Positions 1 to 5,266 of a stretch of DNA of 5,724 nucleotides are shown here, one piece after another. Both the position numbers and the translations under genes were made by a program. This DNA is from Candidatus Segetimicrobium genomatis (GTDB lineage: Bacteria > Sysuimicrobiota > Sysuimicrobiia > Sysuimicrobiales > Segetimicrobiaceae), in NCBI GenBank assembly GCA_005882445.1, contig VBAN01000280.1, positions 1 to 5,724 on the forward strand, written 5' to 3'. Numbering within the stretch: position 1 is the stretch's first letter; every line of letters starts with the position of its first letter. Below the pieces are notes generated by a model, which saw only the letters and a list, made by a program, of their open reading frames with translations, ran no database searches and had not been told where the DNA came from.

Positions 1-96
1 ATATGCGGTTATCTCCCCTTCGGTTTGGCGTCCCCGCAGGGGGCAACCTCTATATGCGGTTGTCTCTCCTTCGGTTTGGCGTCCCCGCAGGGGGCA
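1..96. repeat. Two-copy tandem direct repeat, 51 bp period
   Basis: Copy 1 spans 1-45 and copy 2 spans 52-96, matching at 43 of 45 positions (differences at 11/62 and 16/67), separated by a 6-base spacer. Each copy starts ATATGCGGTT and ends CCCCGCAGGGGGCA. The ends can form a short CCCC-GCA-GGGG hairpin, or alternatively TGCGG can pair with CCGCA across about 25 bases; these are mutually exclusive. The repeat lies just past the isomerase stop and reaches the left edge, so further copies may exist outside. I do not recognise the family. No T-run follows the hairpin on either strand, so it is not a standard intrinsic terminator. Confidence 0.8.
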
Positions 97-103
97 CAGT
101 CCC

Positions 104-1822
104 CTAGGGGGCCGCACCTTCAATAGCCCCGATGACAGCGCTCTTCAAGTCACGCAGCCCTTCCCTCACGAACCGGCCCAGATGAATTCGGATCACCCGG
201 CGGCCGTGCTTGCGCAGCGCTTGGAGATCTCCCAGGGCCTGGGCGCGCCGGAAGGTCCCGAAGGTGTAGGGTGACTCCGGCAGAGACGCGTCCACCGCGT
301 CGTCGGCCGTCAACTGCAGAAAGAGCCCGGTGGCGGGCCCCCCCTTGTGGTACTGCCCGGTCGAGTGCAGGAAGCGCGGGCCGTACCCAAGTGTCGTCGC
401 CAGGCGTGTGCCGTTCCGCAGGCGCAGCCGGATCGAGCGGAGCGCCTGATCCGTTGCCGGACCCTCGGTCAGATAAGCCATCAGCGCCACATAGCTTCCC
501 GGCCAGCCCTGAGCCAGGAACCCGGCGAGCGTCCCCGAGGCGTTCTCCTCGATTCCATCGCCGAAGAAGCTCAAGGTCCCCTCGATCAGGGCGGGCATGT
601 CCTCGGGAAGCCGGCCCTTCGCCCGCACGTCGGCCAGCAGACGGTCGGTGTTGTCCTTGCTCTCCTGCACGTTCGGTTGGTCGAAGGGGTTGATCCCAAG
701 AATTGCGCCGGCTGTCGCCGTGGCGATCTCCCAGCGGAAAAACTCCTGGCCCAGATCGAGCAGATCGTCGACGCGAATCGTCACCACGGGGTGCCCGGCG
801 CGGCGGAGCGCCTCGACGCCCCGCTCCAGCGCGGTGTCCTCTACCGGACCGTACCGGAGGTGGATGAACAGACGGTCCTCCCCGTAGACCGACGGATCGC
901 CCAGGGGCTCGTCCGCGACGGGAAGGAGCCCGGTGCCGGCCTTTCCCGTGCTCTCCGCGATGAGCTGCTCGAGCCACATGCCCAGCGCGGCGATGGGCTG
1001 CGCGACGAGGAACGTCACCTTGTCCCGCCCCTGACGGGCCAGCTCGCCCATCACCGCGCCGAGCGTCACCCCTGGGTTGTCCTTGACCGGAACGCCGGAC
1101 CCGCACGCATGCGCCATGTGGAGCGCCCGGGCCAGCACCCCGGCGACATCGACCCCCCAGAACGCCGCAGGCACCAGCCCAAAGTAGGAGAGCGCCGAGT
1201 ACCGGCCGCCGATATCGGCGAAGTTGAGGAACACCCGGCGATACCCGCGGCGCTTGCCCTCGTCCACGAGCGGCGTTGCGGGATCGGTGATGGCCAGGAA
1301 GTTCTCCCCGGCTCGATCTCCTTTGAGTGCGCGGAGCTTCGCGTAGAAGTACTCGCCGAATGCGGCCGGTTCGGCCGTCGTTCCGGACTTGCTCGCGACG
1401 ATGAACAGGGTCTGCGCGAGGGGGACTGAGTGCTCCACCGCGAGGATCGTCGCGGGATCGGTGGTATCGAGCACGGTGACGGGCAGCCCGCCGGCCGTCT
1501 GCGGAAACGTACGCTGGAACACCAGGGGCGCCAGGCTGCTGCCTCCCATCCCCATGTGGACGACGTGGCGGAATCCGGCATTGCGCGCGTCCGCGACAAA
1601 CCGCGTGAGGTCGTCCAGCTTCTCCTCCATCTTCTCCACCACATGCAGCCATCCGAGAGCCCCGCGGATGCCCGCTCCCACATCGGGGTCGGCCGTCCAC
1701 AGGCCGGGATCTCCACGCCAGAGACGGACGGCGAACTGATCCTTGTCCAGAACGTCGAGTCGGGCCTGCACGGCCGCGTCGTACGCGCCCAGCTGGAGTT
1801 CAAGAAGCGGATGCTTGCGGAT
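104..1822 (-). CDS. pgi: Glucose-6-phosphate isomerase
   Basis: A cytoplasmic enzyme interconverting glucose 6-phosphate and fructose 6-phosphate in glycolysis and gluconeogenesis. It has two SIS sugar-phosphate-binding domains. Numbered from the GTG at 1771 (555 residues): GMGGSS (74-79), the phosphate loop SKSGTT (127-132), GGRYS (188-192), the catalytic-Glu region LIAESTGK (270-277, E273), NPFDQPNVQ (361-369), and the probable catalytic His in STGQYHKGG (H475). The sequence resembles the isomerase half of bifunctional transaldolase/isomerase proteins, but no transaldolase domain precedes it. The start is unusual. Family-like sequence (LLELQLGAY) extends upstream of the GTG, and the frame is open only back to a TGA at 1835-1837. 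Between them lies no ATG, GTG or TTG. An ATC at 1822 sits 7 bases after a perfect GAGGAGG, giving 572 residues; that start is used here. Conservative alternatives are GTG 1771 and CTG 1792, neither with a Shine-Dalgarno. It overlaps the DUF488 gene by 23 bp and ends in TAG. Confidence 0.93.
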   Translation of the reverse strand: MRKHPLLELQLGAYDAAVQARLDVLDKDQFAVRLWRGDPGLWTADPDVGAGIRGALGWLHVVEKMEEKLDDLTRFVADARNAGFRHVVHMGMGGSSLAPLVFQRTFPQTAGGLPVTVLDTTDPATILAVEHSVPLAQTLFIVASKSGTTAEPAAFGEYFYAKLRALKGDRAGENFLAITDPATPLVDEGKRRGYRRVFLNFADIGGRYSALSYFGLVPAAFWGVDVAGVLARALHMAHACGSGVPVKDNPGVTLGAVMGELARQGRDKVTFLVAQPIAALGMWLEQLIAESTGKAGTGLLPVADEPLGDPSVYGEDRLFIHLRYGPVEDTALERGVEALRRAGHPVVTIRVDDLLDLGQEFFRWEIATATAGAILGINPFDQPNVQESKDNTDRLLADVRAKGRLPEDMPALIEGTLSFFGDGIEENASGTLAGFLAQGWPGSYVALMAYLTEGPATDQALRSIRLRLRNGTRLATTLGYGPRFLHSTGQYHKGGPATGLFLQLTADDAVDASLPESPYTFGTFRRAQALGDLQALRKHGRRVIRIHLGRFVREGLRDLKSAVIGAIEGAAP

Positions 1823-2240
1823 GGCGACGCCTCCTCATATTGCCGGTGGAACTCGGCCTGCGGCGCGTTGATTCGATCATCCCCTCGAGGGCTTCCCGGA
1901 TCACCACGGCCTGGTTATGTGCCGGATCGCGCGCTCCGTACACAAGGGTAAGTTTCCCATCCCGGGCGTGCCCGGCCAGATCATCGAGGCGGCGGCGGTT
2001 CGCGGCCAGTTCGCCGAGGTACCGCGCTCGAAACTCCGTCCACTTCGCCGGGTCGTGACCGAACCACCTGCGCAGCGCCGCGCTGGGCCCAAGATCGCCA
2101 AGCCAGGCAACGATCTTGAGCTTCTCCTTGGAGACGCCTCGGGGCCAGATCCGGTCCACGAGCACCCGCGGCCCGTCGCCGGCGGAAGGGGGGTCGTATG
2201 CACGCTTCAACGGCACCTGGGGGTACCGGCGTTGATTCAT
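1800..2240 (-). CDS. DUF488 family protein (YeaO-like), function unknown
   Basis: A 146-residue soluble protein with no signal peptide or membrane helix. It matches the YeaO-type branch of DUF488 throughout: LKRAYDPP near the N-terminus, DRIWPRG (29-35), a GPSAALRRWFGHDP stretch (51-64), TEFRARYLGEL (68-78), and the C-terminal YGARD (101-105) plus HNQAVV (108-113). The biochemical role of this family is not established, so no reaction is assigned. Family members are usually about 115-120 residues; this one has about 25 extra residues, ending in an Arg-rich tail (RRRP at 126-129 and RRRRH at 136-140). Part of that tail is encoded by the GGAGG-rich ribosome-binding site of the downstream isomerase gene, which may explain its composition. 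The ATG at 2240 overlaps the cytochrome b-c stop as ATGA, with no clear Shine-Dalgarno, suggesting coupled translation. A longer in-frame start at 2357 lies inside cytochrome b-c and adds non-family sequence. Confidence 0.88.
   Translation of the reverse strand: MNQRRYPQVPLKRAYDPPSAGDGPRVLVDRIWPRGVSKEKLKIVAWLGDLGPSAALRRWFGHDPAKWTEFRARYLGELAANRRRLDDLAGHARDGKLTLVYGARDPAHNQAVVIREALEGMIESTRRRPSSTGNMRRRRHPQASAS
1830..1836 (-). promoter_or_regulatory. Strong Shine-Dalgarno (GAGGAGG) deciding the isomerase start
   Basis: Read on the minus strand, GAGGAGG is followed by the 7-base spacer CGTCGCC and then ATC in the isomerase frame. The Rieske and cytochrome b-c genes in this same cluster also use 7-base spacers, so the position is what a start at 1822 needs. 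The element lies inside the DUF488 coding sequence and encodes part of its Arg-rich tail. It is the strongest ribosome-binding site in the window. Confidence 0.7.
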
Positions 2241-3646
2241 GGGGTGGATTCCCGGGTGGTTCGGGATTTCAGGAACGCGATGAGCGCGTCCAGTTCGTCC
2301 GGCGTGAGGTTTCCGGCAAAAGCCGGCATGTTCATTCCACCGTTGAGGATCCGCCACGTCATCTGGGCCGGCGTGAGGCGGTCACCGACGGCGCTGAGAT
2401 CGGGGCCGCGCGCGCCGCCGTAGCCGGCGATCGCATGGCAGTACTGGCAGCCCTTGCCGTAGAACAGCCGTCCTCCCGCGGCGATCGGCCCGGTCGCCGC
2501 GCCGATGATCCGTGCCGGGATCGGTCCCGTCGTGAAATCGGGGGACCAGGGCGCCCGGGCTCCCACGATCCACAATGTCCCGATCGTCAAGCAGATCGCG
2601 AACACCAACCCGATCGCCCAGGGGCGCCGGGCCGGGCTCCGCTCGCCCCGGTTCGAGATGGCCGGCACGAGCAGCAGAACGATCAGCGCCACGAGCGGCC
2701 CCAGGACCATCACGTAGTTCTCGAGATTCGGCGGAAGGAGGGCCAGCAGGCCAAAGTACCAGAGCAGGTACCAGTCGGGCCGGGGATCGGCCTGGATGAT
2801 CGTTGGATCCGGCGGCTTCCCCAGCTCCGGGGGCCCGACGATCAGGGAGGCGAGGACCACGGCGCCGGCCATGCAGACGCCGAACACGATGTCCCGCCAG
2901 GCGGCGTCGGGCCAGAACGGCCGGCCTTCGCGGCTCAGCAGGGATTGATACCAGGCGCGGTACGTGCGCGGATCGACCGGCCGGCCCGGCTCGGGCGGCT
3001 CTGAAATGCCGTGGCGCAGGACCAGCCAGAGGTGAATCCCGACGAACGCGAAGATCACCGCCGGGATGAAGAAGACGTGGAAGGCGAAGAAGCGGCTGAG
3101 CGTCTGCCCGCCCCAGGTGTCGCCCGCGAGCAGGAATCGGGCCAGGGCGCGGCCGATGAGCGGGAGGCGGCCCATCTGTTCCGCGGCGACCGCGATCGAC
3201 CAGACCGCGGTCTGATCCCACCGCAGCAACTGCCCCGTGAACGCGAGGAGGATCGTCACGACGAACAGGACGACGCCGGTGATCCAGTTCAGTTCCCGGG
3301 GAAACTTGTACGCGCCCATCAGAAAGGTGCGGGCCATGTGGGCGCCGATCAGCAGGACCATCGCCGACGCCCCAAAGTAGTGCATGCCGCGAAGGATTCT
3401 GCCGAAGGGCGCCTGATGGGTGATCCACTGCAGGGTATCGTAGGCGTTGGCCGTCGAGGGAATGTACGCCAGGGCGAGCGCGATGCCGGTCACGACTTGG
3501 AGCAGGAAGGCAAACAGCGTCGCGCTGCCAAACACATAATACCATCTCGCGTCTTTGGGCACCGGGTGCCGGAGGACCGGCCCCAGGATCTGCGAGATCC
3601 CGGCCCGGTCGTCGAAGGCCCGCCATAGCCGCCGTGCGATACCCAT
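2237..3646 (-). CDS. Cytochrome b (b6 + subunit IV) fused to a C-terminal monohaem cytochrome c domain
   Basis: A 469-residue quinol-oxidising core subunit of complex III. Residues about 1-210 form a b6-like four-helix domain with haem b ligand histidines H89, H103, H190 and H205; there are 14 residues between the last two, as in b6-type proteins. Residues about 250-365 form a subunit IV-like part with three helices (about 250-270, 308-330, 342-362) and the Qo motif PDWY at 290-293. The eighth helix of mitochondrial-type cytochrome b is absent. After a linker comes a cytochrome c domain with CQYCH (400-404) and the probable axial Met440 in NMPAF, then a typical C-terminal helix. The domain should lie on the outer face. 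The ATG at 3646 has a GAGGG Shine-Dalgarno with a 7-base spacer, overlapping the Rieske stop. The frame is open upstream to 3916, but that is shadow of the Rieske gene. Bacillus splits the same parts into QcrB (b6) and QcrC (subunit IV plus c). There is no separate c1 gene here. Confidence 0.96.
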   Translation of the reverse strand: MGIARRLWRAFDDRAGISQILGPVLRHPVPKDARWYYVFGSATLFAFLLQVVTGIALALAYIPSTANAYDTLQWITHQAPFGRILRGMHYFGASAMVLLIGAHMARTFLMGAYKFPRELNWITGVVLFVVTILLAFTGQLLRWDQTAVWSIAVAAEQMGRLPLIGRALARFLLAGDTWGGQTLSRFFAFHVFFIPAVIFAFVGIHLWLVLRHGISEPPEPGRPVDPRTYRAWYQSLLSREGRPFWPDAAWRDIVFGVCMAGAVVLASLIVGPPELGKPPDPTIIQADPRPDWYLLWYFGLLALLPPNLENYVMVLGPLVALIVLLLVPAISNRGERSPARRPWAIGLVFAICLTIGTLWIVGARAPWSPDFTTGPIPARIIGAATGPIAAGGRLFYGKGCQYCHAIAGYGGARGPDLSAVGDRLTPAQMTWRILNGGMNMPAFAGNLTPDELDALIAFLKSRTTRESTP

Positions 3647-3653
3647 GCCCCGG

Positions 3654-3658
3654 CCCTC
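3654..3658 (-). promoter_or_regulatory. Shine-Dalgarno of the cytochrome b-c gene
   Basis: GAGGG on the minus strand, 7 bases before the ATG at 3646. It overlaps the TGA stop of the Rieske gene, so ribosomes finishing Rieske could re-initiate here. It supports 3646 rather than the longer open frame. Confidence 0.55.
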
Positions 3659-4184
3659 AGGTCGTGATGGGGATTGGACTCGTTTGGATCTCCACCTGCC
3701 CGTCGCGAACCCGCACCGGATACCGGGGGAGCGGCTTCGGTGGAGGGCCGGCGGCCACGGCGCCGTCCTTATAGTACACGCCGCCGTGGCACGGACACAT
3801 GAACAGTCCGGCGTCGGGCAGCCATCGCACCGGGCACCCCAGATGGGTGCAGTTGACCGTAAACGCCACGAACGTGCCGTCGGGCTCCCGGCGGAGCCAC
3901 GCCGCGGTCCGGGCAACGACGCCTGCCCAGGGGAGCGGCGAGGAATCGGGGAAGTCCACCTTCACCGTCATCCCGGGCCGGAAGCTGTCGACCGTTCCCA
4001 CGGGGCGCCACACCTGAGACTGCTTCTCGAAGAACGGCGCCAGCAGGAAACCGACGACGGGGACCGCAACGATCGCGGCGCCCAGAGCGCCGAGCGCAAT
4101 GCTCACCCGCGTCAGGAACTCCCGGCGGCCCGGTGATGCGGGCGACCCTGCTTTCGCTGCCGCCGGATGATGGTCACCGCTCAT
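3657..4184 (-). CDS. qcrA: Rieske [2Fe-2S] iron-sulfur subunit of the cytochrome bc complex
   Basis: A 175-residue, membrane-anchored Rieske protein that accepts one electron from quinol at the Qo site and passes it to the c-type haem. A twin-arginine motif ([10 protein letters not shown] at 20-21) followed by a hydrophobic segment (about 27-50) indicates Tat export with retention as an N-terminal anchor, so the cluster domain lies outside the cytoplasmic membrane. Cluster box 1 is CTHLGC (112-117) and box 2 is CPCHGG (130-135). Predicted iron ligands are C112, H114, C130 and H133, with a C117-C132 disulfide. The residue after CPCHG is Gly135, not the Ser of high-potential Rieske proteins, while the nearby Tyr (Y137) is kept. 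The conserved proline turn [10 protein letters not shown] is at 146-155. The ATG at 4184 has a GGAGAG Shine-Dalgarno with a 7-base spacer. The cytochrome b-c gene follows after 10 bp, so the two form one complex III unit. The symbol follows Gram-positive qcrABC usage. Confidence 0.96.
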   Translation of the reverse strand: MSGDHHPAAAKAGSPASPGRREFLTRVSIALGALGAAIVAVPVVGFLLAPFFEKQSQVWRPVGTVDSFRPGMTVKVDFPDSSPLPWAGVVARTAAWLRREPDGTFVAFTVNCTHLGCPVRWLPDAGLFMCPCHGGVYYKDGAVAAGPPPKPLPRYPVRVRDGQVEIQTSPIPITT

Positions 4185-4407
4185 GGAGCAACTCTCCGGT
4201 CCACCCGAGCACCGCCATGCCGAGCAGGACGACGCCCACCGCGGCGATCAAGTATGCGGTGACGACACCCCACATCACCAGGACAATGCCGAGCGCCGCC
4301 ACGGCGGGCCACAGGGTCCGCCTGGGCAGTTTCTCGGGCTTCGCAGGGCTCCACCCCGCGTGGGCCAGAACGTGCCGCTCCCCCGGCCGGCCCGTCTCAC
4401 CGGGCAT
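4174..4407 (-). CDS. Small two-helix membrane protein, cytochrome c oxidase subunit IV-like
   Basis: A 77-residue protein: a polar N-terminal region of about 30 residues (cytoplasmic or surface-exposed), then two closely spaced hydrophobic segments (about 32-50 and 52-69) and a short charged tail. The pattern of LWP before helix 1, a short turn and a final GW just after helix 2 resembles the small subunit-IV-like proteins often encoded beside ctaC-ctaD-ctaE. No catalytic residues or cofactor ligands are visible, so a structural or assembly role in the oxidase is an inference from shape and position. The ATG at 4407 is preceded by a G-rich stretch six bases upstream (weak Shine-Dalgarno), and the gene overlaps ctaG by 11 bp. 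An in-frame ATG at 4491 would add 28 Arg-rich residues that are plainly the shadow of ctaG. It overlaps the Rieske gene by another 11 bp. The gene is real with good confidence; the subunit name is less certain. Confidence 0.75.
   Translation of the reverse strand: MPGETGRPGERHVLAHAGWSPAKPEKLPRRTLWPAVAALGIVLVMWGVVTAYLIAAVGVVLLGMAVLGWTGELLHER
4192..4197 (-). promoter_or_regulatory. Shine-Dalgarno of the Rieske gene
   Basis: GGAGAG on the minus strand, 7 bases before the ATG at 4184 and inside the 3' end of the small membrane protein gene. It supports the 11 bp overlapping start of the Rieske gene. Confidence 0.6.
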
Positions 4408-5266
4408 GGAGTTCCCCCGCGGGCAGAGCCGGGGCCGCCGGGACCGGTGCGCCCGGCGCAGGTACGTCGCCTGCGGCCGCATCCTGCTCATCCCAGCGGT
4501 ACCAGCGCATCAGCACCCCCAACATGGCGCAGAGATAGACGAGCCCTCCGGGAATCCACATCAGCAACCCTCCAATCTGCTGGTCGGTGTCCGGAGAGAG
4601 CCCCCATCCGGCGCGGATGAGCGGTTCGATGCCGAGAACGTCCACCGGGCGCAGGTACGCCGGGTAGAGCCCCGCCCGCGCGAAGGTCAGGACGATCCCA
4701 AGGACGCTGCCGGCGAGCGCAGCGGCGAGCAGGTAGAGCATCGCCGGAACCGGCGCCAGCCGGGCCTCCCGCAGCGGCGCCAGGATCGTCCACCAAAAGA
4801 TCACGCCGGTCACAAGAAACGAGAGGTGTTCGATGAGGTGCACGCCGCCGCTGTCGAGTGTCGCATTGAACAGCGCCGGGATGTGCCAGACCCAGATCGT
4901 GCCGACCCCCAATGTCCAGGCCACGACGGGCCGACCAAGCGCCCGCGCGAGCGCGCGGACGCGGGCGGTCTGCCACGCCGGCTCCAAGAGCGAGGCGGGC
5001 GTCCCCGCCAGCAGCAGCGGCGGCACGATCAGGAGGAGCAGGAGATGCTGCGCCATGTGCGCGGAAAATAAATAGACATCGGCGAGCGTGTCGAGGGGAG
5101 AATCCAGCGCGAACAGCAGCACCACCACGCCGGCCAGGAAGCATCCGGCGCGTCCCCCGAGGCGCCACCGCACGGCGGCCAGATACCCGATCCCGAGGGC
5201 GGCGCACCCCAGGACCACCGAGGGCTCCCAGGGCCAGGTCGCGGCGACGAACTGCCACGCCGTCAT
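4397..5266 (-). CDS. ctaG: CtaG-family (caa3-type) cytochrome c oxidase assembly protein
   Basis: A 289-residue polytopic membrane protein of the caa3_CtaG family, needed for making active caa3 oxidase in Bacillus; the length fits the roughly 300-residue family. This is not the Cox11-type protein also called CtaG in proteobacteria. About seven hydrophobic segments are visible. Conserved features are SAHMAQH (68-74, with H70 and H74), WHIP (127-130), HLIEH (143-147) and a C-terminal SPDTDQQIGG stretch (224-233) followed by the last helix. The paired histidines could bind copper or haem, which is inference. The tail after residue 260 is Ala/Pro-rich and probably disordered. The ATG at 5266 overlaps the subunit III stop as ATGA. 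The frame is open further upstream to about 5632, but that part is inside subunit III and does not resemble the family. No strong Shine-Dalgarno is seen, consistent with coupled translation. It overlaps the next gene by 11 bp. Confidence 0.92.
   Translation of the reverse strand: MTAWQFVAATWPWEPSVVLGCAALGIGYLAAVRWRLGGRAGCFLAGVVVLLFALDSPLDTLADVYLFSAHMAQHLLLLLIVPPLLLAGTPASLLEPAWQTARVRALARALGRPVVAWTLGVGTIWVWHIPALFNATLDSGGVHLIEHLSFLVTGVIFWWTILAPLREARLAPVPAMLYLLAAALAGSVLGIVLTFARAGLYPAYLRPVDVLGIEPLIRAGWGLSPDTDQQIGGLLMWIPGGLVYLCAMLGVLMRWYRWDEQDAAAGDVPAPGAPVPAAPALPAGELHAR

Noticed and set aside
83..95. CCCC-GCA-GGGG hairpin downstream of pgi as an intrinsic terminator
   Set aside because: The stem is short and no T-run follows on the minus strand; the same hairpin occurs in both repeat copies, so it is better described as part of the repeat.
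1..96. Possible tandem c-di-GMP-like riboswitch, from GGGGACGCCAAACC on the minus strand
   Set aside because: The 45 bp unit is about half the length needed, the other conserved core elements are missing, and it sits after a stop codon with no visible downstream gene in the window.
347..1429. Long open frame on the plus strand opposite the isomerase gene
   Set aside because: Its product is Arg/Pro/Gly-rich with no recognisable domain, and it is fully antisense to a strongly conserved enzyme; high-GC DNA routinely gives such mirror frames.
104..1822. Bifunctional transaldolase/glucose-6-phosphate isomerase
   Set aside because: The isomerase part resembles that of the fusion proteins, but a TGA lies at 1835-1837 and the upstream sequence encodes DUF488, not transaldolase.
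2198..3628. Plus-strand open frames opposite cytochrome b-c (including 2198-3004 and 3011-3628)
   Set aside because: Charged, low-complexity products with no family features, antisense to clear membrane and haem motifs.
3647..3916. N-terminal extension of cytochrome b-c to 3916
   Set aside because: The extra 90 residues are an out-of-frame reading of the Rieske gene; the ATG at 3646 has its own Shine-Dalgarno and begins family-like sequence.
4133..5071. Plus-strand open frame of about 312 codons opposite ctaG and the small subunit
   Set aside because: Arg/Pro-rich composition expected of an antisense shadow; the minus-strand genes have convincing helices and motifs.
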